A stretch of DNA of 64,000 nt. Source: Limnoperna fortunei (taxonomy: Eukaryota; Mollusca; Bivalvia; Mytilida; Modiolidae). The stretch's first letter is position 1. Each line of letters starts with the position of its first letter. The notes under the pieces were generated by a model, which saw only the letters and a program-made list of their open reading frames with translations, had not been told where the DNA came from and did not search any database. Location: the NCBI GenBank assembly GCA_944474755.1, contig OX104122.1, positions 26,005,956 through 26,069,955 of the forward strand, written 5' to 3'. The position numbers were made by a program, and so were the translations under genes. Below, piece by piece: positions 43,698 through 54,990 of this stretch.

Positions 43698-45678
43698 ATA
43701 GACAAAGTTGAAAACTATCTTCACCAGAAAAGAAAAGTATTAACTTAGTTCTTGTAAATGTTTAAAGTTAAATTTTAAATTTTAACATTCATATAGAAGA
43801 ATTACGAGTTAAACAGAATTTGTAGGGTTTCGATTTCGTGCTTTATTTGACTTTTTCTTCGTTGGTGGTAATTAGGCTATTTTTAATAATGCAAATTTTC
43901 TCAAGATGTAATCAATTAAAGAACAGGAAAAATAACAAAGGCGTGTGAAATTGCAATGTTTTTTTATGTTTTAGCGGTTCACATTGATTATCTTTGTTAA
44001 TATGTCATGATTTTGAGCATTTTTTATCAGGAAATTTAGAAATTAACATATAAAATATCAATTACACTTTCGACTGCCACAAACTCTTTAATATCGTTAT
44101 GTCTTTTGCAATCTTTCGATACACAGCTAAAACAATTGATTTTTCTTCTTTTGTTTTAGACCAACAAGCCACTGACGGAGAAACGTCGACGTGAACGCAT
44201 CAACAATAGTCTACAGCAGTTAAAGACGCTAGTTCTGTGGGGTACAAACAAAGAGGTAAGGATTCATATGATATCCTTGGCGAACTGATAAAGTAATCCG
44301 AACACCTATTTATACTCAACAATTTTTAAAATGGAACTGATCTAATCGTATGGTTTACAGACGATCTTATTAATAGGTCAAAATTTTATTTTCTTTAAAA
44401 AAAGTTTTGAAATATTGTCTATTAAATACATTCGTCCTCTTATTTCATACTTTCTTTACAACAACAACAACAAAAAAATCCACAAAAATTATATAAAATA
44501 AATAAGTAAAATTTGATTAATTCTTAGATTTAATTTGTCATCTTTCATGTCGAATATTATTACTGACACGTGCAGACGTCTGTCCGAGGATTATTTACCG
44601 TATATCACAGATTAGGTATATCGTTTGCCTGTGGGATATTTATTTATCATTATTAGTAAAGGTGACACGCACACTTCTCCAGTCCTAATTCTGGGAAACA
44701 AGACAATGTAATTAATAGTTTGTCAATGTTTGCAGTTAGAATGTCTGCCTATCTGCTCCCTATTGACGATATTATTAAAAGTTCTAAAACTAACACATTG
44801 TTTTACGGAAACTCACAAAAATAAAAAAAATATTCCACACTTTCTTGTACAGAAGTTGAATTTACTTTAAGTGTACTTTTGGTTTATCTTTCATTAATAA
44901 TCTTGTTATATACTGTATATTTCTCAGGACAATATGAAGTTGGAGAAGGCTGATATAATGGACATGACAGTCCGATACATTGAGGATCTACAACAACAAC
45001 AATTAACAAAAGGTATGTATACATATTTATCAACATCTTTTTTTTCAATTTATAATAATTGCTAGCTAAAAAAAAATAATGTTTTGAAATCAATTTGCTG
45101 TAAGAACAAAACCCACTTAGGGATAATTAAGTGAAAATACTGACAGCCAATGCACGAGAAAGACCACTTAAAATAGAATAAATATTAATCCTGTACTGCT
45201 GATTTACGTTTTAATGACGTTATCTTTAATTACAGACATGGATAACACACAGCTAGCTACGATCAGTTACATCCAAGGATTTTCGTCCTGTATGAACGGA
45301 GTGTCGAGAGCCCTCAGCGCTCAGTGCATACCATGTGACGTCAGATCTACAATTTCCAATCATCTTTCTTCAAGTCTGTATAGATTCACAACAGGATGTT
45401 TTCAACAAGACTTTAATTCTACACCGAGTGGTCTTTTGTCACGTGCCTCTAGTTCTAGTGACGTCATGAGAACTACCAGTACGCCTTATAGTTACTCATC
45501 AGCAGACGACAACATGAGTTATCAACTTTCTCCAATACTGCTCAGCAGTACGTCTCAGACATCTGATTTAACGACATCATATCACTACCATTCCACAGGC
45601 GTACAGAGCTTTAATAGTGACTCTGGTGTCCGTATCGACAGTCCGTCTGCTGACTCTTCAGTCTGGAGACCATGGTGA
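43698..45678 (+). pseudogene. HES/hairy-E(spl)-like bHLH-Orange gene, copy 1 (start codon lost)
   Basis: Four exons with GT-AG boundaries: 43698-43736, 44160-44255, 44928-45012, 45236-45678, same phases as copy 2; ~220 codons. Basic region NKPLTEKRRRERINNSLQQL with the HES-type Pro, helix 2 in KLEKADIMDMTVRYIEDL, Orange domain YIQGFSSCMNGVSRALSAQC, and C-terminal WRPW, the Groucho-binding tetrapeptide. By family: a Notch-responsive transcriptional repressor. The exon-1 start is ATA where copy 2 has ATG, with no in-frame ATG close upstream; Trp replaces Arg in LVLWGTNKE. All other exons are intact, so it is either a young pseudogene or uses another first exon. AATAAA at 45827-45832. Confidence 0.85.
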
Positions 45679-46129
45679 TTTTATAAAGATTATTTATTTG
45701 TTATATGGTGCAAATTTGTATAGTGCTTGTTATGTATTGTCTAGAGTTTATAAAATTAAATGTATTTATTATATTCTTATTTTTATGATTATGCGATATA
45801 TACAGCTGTCCTTAACACCTATGTCGAATAAATTTTAAAATAATTTTTTGCACTGCATTTAAAACACCATGATAAGTGGTTAAATGTCAGCAGATTCGAT
45901 CTGTTCAAGACGGGACCTATCGGCCATTCGTACGCATGATTCAGAATTATAATGTTACAGTGCGTTTTCAGCCTGGCAGCGGTTAGTATCAAATTTAAGG
46001 TCACCAGCTGGCGTATTATTCATATTTTTTGAATACACTTATTTACCCGGATTAATTTAAATCTTTACCGTCGTTGTGGGATTTTGTTACACGCCCGCAC
46101 AGCGACAATAACTAAAAGGGGGAGCAGTG

Positions 46130-47010
46130 AAAGATTTATTTTTAGTTAAATGAACTAATAGAATTTGTATTTCGCGACATTTCCAAAAACTTTGATTGAG
46201 TATGGCATAAAGACCTACTACATATGGTGTACACAGGAACCTTATGAAATGGTTTAAAAGCTATCTCAATGGAAGACAACAGAGTTCTAATAAAATACCT
46301 CATCTCCCTCTGGATTACTAGTATTTCAGCTAGAGTACCCCAGGGGTCTGTCCTTGGACCGTTACTATTAAATTTATTTATGAATGACATGTCTGAAATC
46401 TTATATCCCTTACGAGACTATTTGTTGACGGCACAACGTTTGCGTATTCCCACAGTGACCCCATACATATGAAATATGTTATTGATTATGTTTCAAATGA
46501 GTTATATGTTTGGTTAAAAAAAACAAACGAGTTTTAATCTGAATAAAAACCCGTATAATCGGCAAGTAATTTTACATTTTCACAAGAAATCCGCTTCACC
46601 CCAAATTGTGCGAAAGTTCAAATCAACAGAAGCACTCTAGAACAGTTACTAGTATACTTAGCGTAAATTAGGACAAGTTTAGAATATGCATGTGAAGTTT
46701 GAGACAGCTGTGGAACGATGTACACAAAATAACGAGCTTTCAACTAGTTATTGCCAGTAGTGAACCGGTTTACTCTTATTTACTATAACTAAACGAATTT
46801 ATTATTACTATGCAGTAGACGGGACCACTTTAAAAGAAGAAGGAATAGAAGAAAAATACAAATGATTCACACTACAGATACCTCAATATATATGCCAAAA
46901 TACTCCTCCTCGATCCAAAGTTTAACTTAGATTAGAAAGGGAGAGGAAATAATTATACAATTTTTGTAGATTATCCCTAACAGTGGACTCATTTATTCCC
47001 TAGACAATTC
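46130..47010 (+). pseudogene. LINE RT fragment in unit a (also 48270-49150 and 50405-51390)
   Basis: Frames give FDRVWHKDLL-like motif A region, WFKSYLNGRQQSS, VPQGSVLGPLLLNLFMNDMS (motif B, ~46336) and later 'LEYACEV' and RRKIQM-type C-terminal remnants. The FADD motif is destroyed. A third LINE lineage in the window, full of frameshifts. It was carried along by the triplication rather than inserted three times. Confidence 0.75.
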
Positions 47011-47534
47011 GAGAATGGAGCAGACTCGCTGTTTTTGCAAATGTAACAGTTATTAAAATAAGGTACCAGCATTATGATTTCCAAAAACTAAATATTTTAT
47101 TTATCCTGGTGATATGTGATGTGTTTTGTTAACAGTTAACATCATGTAAATGGTGCAACAGCAAAGAAAACCGGCCTCAGCGGCATAAAACCTTTCGAGC
47201 AAAATGTTTTGCTCAGTATGAGAATTTTCTCAGTTAATGCGACAATAGAGGAATTCGGAAGTTTTGATTGGATAAAATTGAGAATACAATCTTAGCAAAA
47301 AATGTGTTTACCTGTATAATTTTTAGCGTACTCGGTACTAAGAAGGGGGAACTATAGGGGATCCACTGACAGTTAACATTTTATCTTATTTTTCCCAAAA
47401 CAGTTAACAGTAAATTTAAAATAATGATAACAGATAACAGCAAATAATGCATGGGAAAACATTGAGTTGAACAATCGTAGGAAAACAAATAAAAGCATGC
47501 AGAGTCATCAAAGCGCGATACGACGAGAAAATAA

Positions 47535-47816
47535 GTGTTTCAACAAGACTTTAATTCTACACCGAGTCGTCTTTTGTCACGTGCCTCTAGTTCTAGTGAC
47601 GTCATGAGAACTACCAGTACGCCTTATAGCTACTCATCAGCAGACGACAACATGAGTTATCAACTTTCACCAATACTGCTCAGCAGTACGTCTCAGACAT
47701 CTGATTTAACGACATCATATCACTACCATTCCACAGGCGTACAGAGCTTTAATAGTGACTCTGGTGTCCGTATCGACAGTCCGTCTGCTGACTCTTCAGT
47801 CTTGATACCATGGTGA
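47535..47816 (+). pseudogene. Partial HES exon 4, duplicate b (LIPW end)
   Basis: 93 codons equal to the C-terminal part of copy 1 exon 4 (from FQQDFNST), but ending LIPW instead of WRPW (TTGATACCATGG for TGGAGACCATGG). It lacks bHLH and Orange domains, intron signals and a promoter, so it cannot make a HES repressor. The first codon used is an artefact of the junction. Confidence 0.88.
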
Positions 47817-49670
47817 TTTTATAAAGATTATTTATTTGTTATATGGTGCAAATTTGTATAGTGCTTGTTATGTAATGTCTAGAGTTTATAAAATTAAATG
47901 TATTTATTATATTCTTATTTTTATGATTATGCGATATATACAGCTGTCCTTAACACCAATGTCGAATAAATTTGAAAATAATTTTTTGCACTGCATTTAA
48001 AACACCATGCTAAGTGGTTAAATGTCAGCAGATTCGAACTGTTCAAGACGGGACCTATCGGCCATTCGTACGCATGATTCAGAATAATGTTACAGTGCGT
48101 TTTCAGCCTGGCAGCGGTTAGTACCAAATTTAAGGTCACCAGGCTGGCGTATTATTCATATTTTTGAATACATTTATTTACCCGGATTAATTTAAATCTT
48201 TACCGTCGTTGTGGGATTTTGTTACACGCACGCACAGCGACAATAACTAAAAGGGGGAGCAGTGAAAGATTTATTTTTAGTTAAATGAACTAATAGAATT
48301 TGTATTTCGCGACATTTCCAAAAACTTTGATAGAGTATGGCATAAAGACCTACTACATATGGTGTACACAGGAACCTTATGAAATGGTTTAAAAGCTATC
48401 TCAATGGAAGACAACAGAGTTCTAATAAAAATACCTCATCTCCCTCTGGATTACTAGTATTTCAGCTAGAGTACCCCAGGGGTCTGTCCTTGGACCGTTA
48501 CTATTAAATTTATTTATGAATGACATGTCTGAAATCTTATATCCCTTACGAGACTATTTGTTGACGGCACAACGTTTGCGTATTCCCACAGTGACCCACT
48601 ACATATGAAATATGTTATTGATTATGTTTCAAATGAGTTATATGTTTGGTTAAAAAAAACAAACGAGTTTTAATCTGAATAAAAACCCGTATAATCGGCA
48701 AGTAATTTTACATTTTCACAAGAAATCCGCTTCACCCCAAATTGTGCGAAAGTTCAAATCAACAGAAGCACTCTAGAACAGTTACTAGTATACTTAGCGT
48801 AAATTAGGACAAGTTTAGAATATGCATGTGAAGTTTGAGACAGCTGTGGAACGATGTACACAAAATAACGAGCTTTCAACTAGTTATTGCCAGTAGTGAA
48901 CCGGTTTACTCTTATTTACTATAACTAAACGAATTTATTATTACTATGCAGTAGACGGGACCACTTTAAAAGAAGAAGGAATAGAAGAAAAATACAAATG
49001 ATTCACACTACAGATACCTCAATATATATGCCAAAATACTCCTCCTCGATCCAAAGTTTAACTTAGATTAGAAAGGGAGAGGAAATAATTATACAATTTT
49101 TGTAGATTATCCCTAACAGTGGACTCATTTATTCCCTAGACAATTCGAGAATGGAGCAGACTCGCTGTTTTTGCAAATGTAACAGTTATTAAAATAAGGT
49201 ACCAGCATTATGATTTCCAAAAACTAAATATTTTATTTATCCTGGTGATATGTGATGTGTTTTGTTAACAGTTAACATCATGTAAATGGTGCAACAGCAA
49301 AGAAAACCGGCCTCAGCGGCATAAAACCTTTCGAGCAAAATGTTTTGCTCAGTATGAGAATTTTCTCAGTTAATGCGACAATAGAGGAATTCGGAAGTTT
49401 TGATTGGATAAAATTGAGAATACAATCTTAGCAAAAAATGTGTTTACCTGTATAATTTTTAGCGTACTCGGTACTAAGAAGGGGGAACTATAGGGGATCC
49501 ACTGACAGTTAACATTTTATCTTATTTTTCCCAAAACAGTTAACAGTAAATTTAAAATAATGATAACAGATAACAGCAAATAATGCATGGGAAAACATTG
49601 AGTTGAACAATCGTAGGAAAACAAATAAAAGCATGCAGAGTCATCAAAGCGCGATACGACGAGAAAATAA

Positions 49671-49952
49671 GTGTTTCAACAAGACTTTAATTCTACACCG
49701 AGTCGTCTTTTGTCACGTGCCTCTAGTTCTAGTGACGTCATGAGAACTACCAGTACGCCTTATAGCTACTCATCAGCAGACGACAACATGAGTTATCAAC
49801 TTTCACCAATACTGCTCAGCAGTACGTCTCAGACATCTGATTTAACGACATCATATCACTACCATTCCACAGGCGTACAGAGCTTTAATAGTGACTCTGG
49901 TGTCCGTATCGACAGTCCGTCTGCTGACTCTTCAGTCTTGATACCATGGTGA
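49671..49952 (+). pseudogene. Partial HES exon 4, duplicate c (LIPW end)
   Basis: Identical at protein level to duplicate b, 2,136 bases downstream, with the same WRPW to LIPW change. It shares flanks with b for several hundred bases. The shared change shows b and c heads derive from one another after the mutation. Confidence 0.88.
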
Positions 49953-50516
49953 TTTTATAAAGATTATTTATTTGTTATATGGTGCAAATTTGTATAGTGC
50001 TTGTTATGTAATGTCTAGAGTTTATAAAATTAAATGTATTTATTATATTCTTATTTTTATGATTATGCGATATATACAGCTGTCCTTAACACCAATGTCG
50101 AATAAATTTGAAAATAATTTTTTGCACTGCATTTAAAACACCATGCTAAGTGGTTAAATGTCAGCAGATTCGAACTGTTCAAGACGGGACCTATCGGCCA
50201 TTCGTACGCATGATTCAGAATAATGTTACAGTGCGTTTTCAGCCTGGCAGCGGTTAGTACCAAATTTAAGGTCACCAGGCTGGCGTATTATTCATATTTT
50301 TGAATACATTTATTTACCCGGATTAATTTAAATCTTTACCGTCGTTGTGGGATTTTGTTACACGCACGCACAGCGACAATAACTAAAAGGGGGAGCAGTG
50401 AAAGATTTATTTTTAGTTAAATGAACTAATAGAATTTGTATTTCGCGACATTTCCAAAAACTTTGATAGAGTATGGCATAAAGACCTACTACATATGGTG
50501 TACACAGGAACCTTAT

Positions 50517-50630
50517 GAAATGGTTCATCGTCGGAAACCCACGTCCGGTCGCGTTCTCGCTTTGCTACCACTCGAGTGGTAGCAAAGCGAGAACGCGACC
50601 GGACGTGGGTTTCCGACGATGGAAATGGTT
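50517..50630. mobile_element. Perfect 96-bp palindrome with 9-bp TSD
   Basis: 50526-50621 is a perfect, spacerless inverted repeat: a 48-base arm starting CATCGTCGGAAACCCACGTC, centre CTCGAG. It is flanked by exact direct repeats GAAATGGTT (50517-50525 and 50622-50630). Units a and b have a single GAAATGGTT at this place, giving the empty site. GC-rich, unlike the AT-rich surroundings. A 9-bp duplication is typical of Mutator-like elements (9-11 bp) among eukaryotic transposons. Confidence 0.85.
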
Positions 50631-51906
50631 TAAAAGCTATCTCAATGGAAGACAACAGAGTTCTAATAAAAATACCTCATCTCCCTCTGGATTACTAGTA
50701 TTTCAGCTAGAGTTCCCCAGGGGTCTGTCCTTGGACCGTTACTATTAAATTTATTTATGAATGACATGTCTGAAATCTTATATCCCTTACGAGACTATTT
50801 GTTGACGGCACAACGTTTGCGTATTCCCACAGTGACCCCCTACATACGAAATATGTTATTGATTATGTTTCAAATGAGTTATATGTTTGGTTAAAAAAGA
50901 CAAACGAGTTTTAATCTGAAAAAAAACCGTTTAATCGGCAAGTAATTTTACATTTTGACAAGAAATCCGCCTCACCCCAAATTATGCGAAAGTTCAAATC
51001 AGCAGAAGCACTCTAGAAAAGTTATACTAAGCGTAAATTAGGACAAGTTTAGAATATGCATGTGAAGTTTGAGACAGCTGTGGAACGATGTACACAAATT
51101 AACGAGCTTTCAATTAGTTACTGCCAGTAGTGGGCCGGTTTACTCTCATTTACTATAACTAAACGAATTTATTATTACTATGAAGTAGACGGGACGACTT
51201 TAAAAGAATAAGGAATAGAAGAAAAATACAAACGATCCACACAACAGATACCTCTATATATATGCCAACTTACTCCTACTCGATCCAAAGTTTAACTTAG
51301 ATTAGAAAGGGAGAGGAAATAATTATACAATTTTTGTAGATTATCCCTAACAGTGGACTCATTTATTCCCTAGACAATTCGAGAATGGAGCAGACTCGCT
51401 GTTTTTGCAAATGTAACAGTTATTAAAATAAGGTACCAGCATTATGATTTCCAAAAACTAAATATTTTATTTATCCTGGTGATATGTGATGTGTTTTTTT
51501 AACAGTTAACATCATGTAGATGGTGCAACAGCAAAGAAAACCAGCCTCAGCGCCATAAAAACTTTCGAGCAAAATGTTTTGCTCAGTATGAGAATTTTCT
51601 CAGTTAATGCGACAATAGAGGAATTCGGAAGTTTTGATTGGATGAAATTGAGAATACAATCTTAGCAAAAAATGTGTTTACCTGTATAATTTTTAGCGTA
51701 CTGAGTACTAAGAAGGGGGGACTATAGGGGATCCACTGACAGTTAACATTTTATCTTATTTTTCCAAAAACAGATAACAGTAAATTTAAAATAATGATAA
51801 CAGATAACAGCAATTAATGCATGAGAAAACATTGAGTTGAAAAATCGTAGAAAAAAAAATAAAAGCATGCAGTCATCGAAGCGCGATACGACGAGAAAAT
51901 AAGTGT

Positions 51907-52916
51907 TAATTCGATAGTAACTAGTATGTAATCTTATGTATATTCCTCCCTTCATAGGAAGATTCAATTACATTTAAAAAGTGGTGAATAATATGAATTA
52001 CTGATAACAGAGAAAAAATCTGAAAAACAGTTAACAGTGTTCTGACTATGAACAGTCAACATGGTTTTTCATTTCATGATAAAAGTTTACAACAATGTCA
52101 ATTTTTAAGAAAGCAGGTAACAGCTAATGGTTGAAAAACAGTACACAGACGTGTAAAAATGCCCATTACACGTTAAGAGAACAGATCTTGCCACCACTCC
52201 TAAGAAATAGCACATTTATTTACTAAGACTAGTTACTAAACAAAACAGCTGTCAGTCTAAATATGTTATTAAATGGTAACAATGAACTTTCACAAGCCGA
52301 TCTTCCAGTCGCTTTAATTACGTTTGGAATGATCTCTGTATTTAGCTTGTTATCATTACGCCCCAAAATTGCCGCAAGTTTTTGATTGGATGATATTTGT
52401 TTTGTCTAAAAAATAATTCCTTATATTTTAAATTCTATAGTAAAAATGAAGTAACAAGAACAATAGTTTACAAGTAATCAAATAATATTTGCAATTCACA
52501 ATTTTAGTGTCGTCACTTGTTGCTTGTGGAAGAATTCATGTATAGTCAACGTCATCAATACATCTTATTATGACGTCACAATCAGTCACGTGCTGAAAAA
52601 CCAAGTTAGGTTATACGAAATAACCAACTTTGCTCATGTATTGAGTATTCAAACGAAATTAAAATATAATTGAATATTTTTTTAATATTAATTTATCAAT
52701 AAAGTAAACAATTAGTATTGTTATGCGCAATCAAGAGAGAAGCACACTGTGACGTCATGTTTAAAAGTGTTGACCTGTTTTCACGGTTTTCCTGGTCTAA
52801 TATATGGCCCTGAATGATTGTTTTGTCTCCACATATTGGTAGCGAAATTACAACAACTTGATCACAGACGGTTGCATAAACAGTGAGAAGAAGAGTTAAA
52901 CAAAATCTTATCTTGT
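51907..52916. other. AT-rich spacer between HES copies
   Basis: No gene or repeat family recognised. TGACGTCA-like sites (near 52573 and 52751) and CACGTG-type sites occur but cannot be tied to a promoter. Confidence 0.4.
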
Positions 52917-52998
52917 TGGTTTGAATGGTGTTTTATTTTATCTATATCGGCCATCCAGTTTTTATTTCGGGAGTAAGCTGAAAAATCGGAGAAAACAG
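52917..52998 (-). mobile_element. SINE 3' fragment
   Basis: Minus-strand remnant matching the 3' body of the SINE at 58331 ('gtttgaatggtgtttta...ggccatccagtttttatttcggga'). The tRNA-like head is missing. Confidence 0.6.
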
Positions 52999-54275
52999 AT
53001 CAAAATGCCGTACTCTTTTAAGGAAACGATCAGACTTATATTAGATAAAAATATGTGAAATACCAGTTCAAAGATTCGCGTAAATTGTACTTATATAGAA
53101 ATGTTAAAGACTTGCATAGACTTGTTACTTAGAAATGCTTCAGAATGTGTAAGACTCACGCAAAAATAAAATCTTTCAGTTGCTCTCCACTCTCCCCACA
53201 GCCGCATCGGCAAAGAAAGCAAGTTAAAGATTTAATATTAAGTAGATTGAGACTCACGTGGACTTAACTTACATAGAAATGTCTACGACCTACGTGTATG
53301 CCAGGTTTGTGGCTGATTTGTAACACGAGGTCTTCATACTACAGTGAATTTAAAACCTACAGTTTCGTAAAATGATAATTATTAATTGTTACTTTTCGTA
53401 AATACATTTACGTAATTACGTCAGAGAATTGTATTAAAATTTAATAAACGATTAATCTGGTCTGTTATTATCGATTAAACTTCAATTAGATCAATCATAA
53501 CTGTTTCTATGGTTTTAGTTATTGCAATGTTTGTCATGGCAGTATTCGGTACGTCCATTTAAAGTTGTTTGGAATCAAAACAGATTCATTAATCTTCGGT
53601 TGAGGAAACAAATCACACAGCTTACATATAATATACAATACAAAATGTCGGCACGTGCCGATAAAATGCGTATATTTCAAATCCAAATCCCCCCAATTCC
53701 ATAAAAAAAAAACCAAAAAAAAAAAAAACTGCTGAGCTTTTATTTGATTTTGTTTAACTCGAGGATGACATTCAATTTGGTAATCAAAATTATTTTTAAT
53801 CATTGTATATTTTAAACACAAAATAGCAGTCTGTTTATATAAATATTAATGTTAAAGCACATACTTTTGACCGGATAAACTGTTTCCGGTGTTTGAAATT
53901 TCTAACAAACCTCAGTTATTAAATTACAAGAATTTTTTTTTTTAATTTTCTTCAAATCCTTTTAAAAAACGTTTAAGACCATACATACTTTGGAAAACCG
54001 CTTATACTGTGGTAATGCAAAATGCACGGAACTTTATCTGTGAATTCCTCATTGAATGAAATTCATTTAACAAAAGTGGGATTTTTGCGAAAATTTTTTT
54101 ATTAGTGTCAATGTTTGAACACAAAATAGCATTAATTGAGGATTTCCTAGAATTGTATATATGCTTTCTTAGCTGAAATCCTTTTAATTTTTTTAATTTC
54201 AAATGGCTTACAAACTACAAATAAATATGCTTGTTGAAGAAACAGATTGATTCGTCCGTCCATCTGGGCATGATT
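52999..54275. other. AT-rich spacer with poly(A) tract
   Basis: A27-like run at 53701-53728; otherwise no supportable feature. Short ORFs on both strands have no recognisable content. Confidence 0.4.
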
Positions 54276-54476
<201 letters not shown>

Positions 54477-54839
54477 CACGTCTTTTAAATATAATTATTT
54501 CCAAATCTGACATAATTCAGAACAACAGTTTCACGGGGTACATAATTTAAAATGTTCGTTAAAGCAACAGTTATTAAACGACAGTTATTAGTTCATATTA
54601 CTCTCAATATCGGCTTAAGTCGAACCTTGCACGCATCTAGTATTAAGAAGATATCGGCTTAATTGCAATAACAGAACCTTCTAAATAAACACAGCACAGG
54701 TAATATATATTTCTACAGACTACTATACTGCAATTAACGGTAATTGGTTTGTAATGTGTTATAGTAATGTGACAGTAATATAGAACTAATTGACAAGTTT
54801 TATAGACATCCACGAAGCCACGCCTTGAAAATGTCCCGG

Positions 54840-54846
54840 GTGGGAA
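54840..54846 (+). promoter_or_regulatory. Candidate CSL/Su(H) site upstream of HES copy 2
   Basis: GTGGGAA in cccggGTGGGAAggtgg, 145 bases before the ATG and ~25 bases before a TATA-like TATATTTATA (54869-54878). CSL sites of the form RTGGGAA mediate Notch activation of HES genes. The site is mutated in copy 1. Confidence 0.45.
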
Positions 54847-54990
54847 GGTGGCAATACTCATACATAGGTATATTTATACAGCAATTTACAGACAGAAACC
54901 ATAAAGCTCATAACCAGTTGAGTGAACCTATTTTCTGGTAATAAATATACAAAAGATTCCATAACAATAAAACTTACTTTCAAAGTCACC

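Larger units (their letters stand above)
45400..51906 (+). repeat. Triplicated ~2.14-kb unit containing HES exon-4 end and a LINE piece
   Basis: Units: a 45400-47537, b 47538-49673, c 49674-51906 (c is longer because of a 105-base insertion). Each starts at TTTCAACAAGAC within HES exon 4 and runs through 3' DNA and a LINE RT fragment to 'gcgatacgacgagaaaataagtg'. Unit b matches c in its first ~900 bases and matches a in the remainder. Confidence 0.93.

Noticed and set aside
50515..50748. 77-aa ORF across the palindrome
   Set aside because: Created by the perfect palindrome insertion joined to LINE remnant sequence; not a gene.
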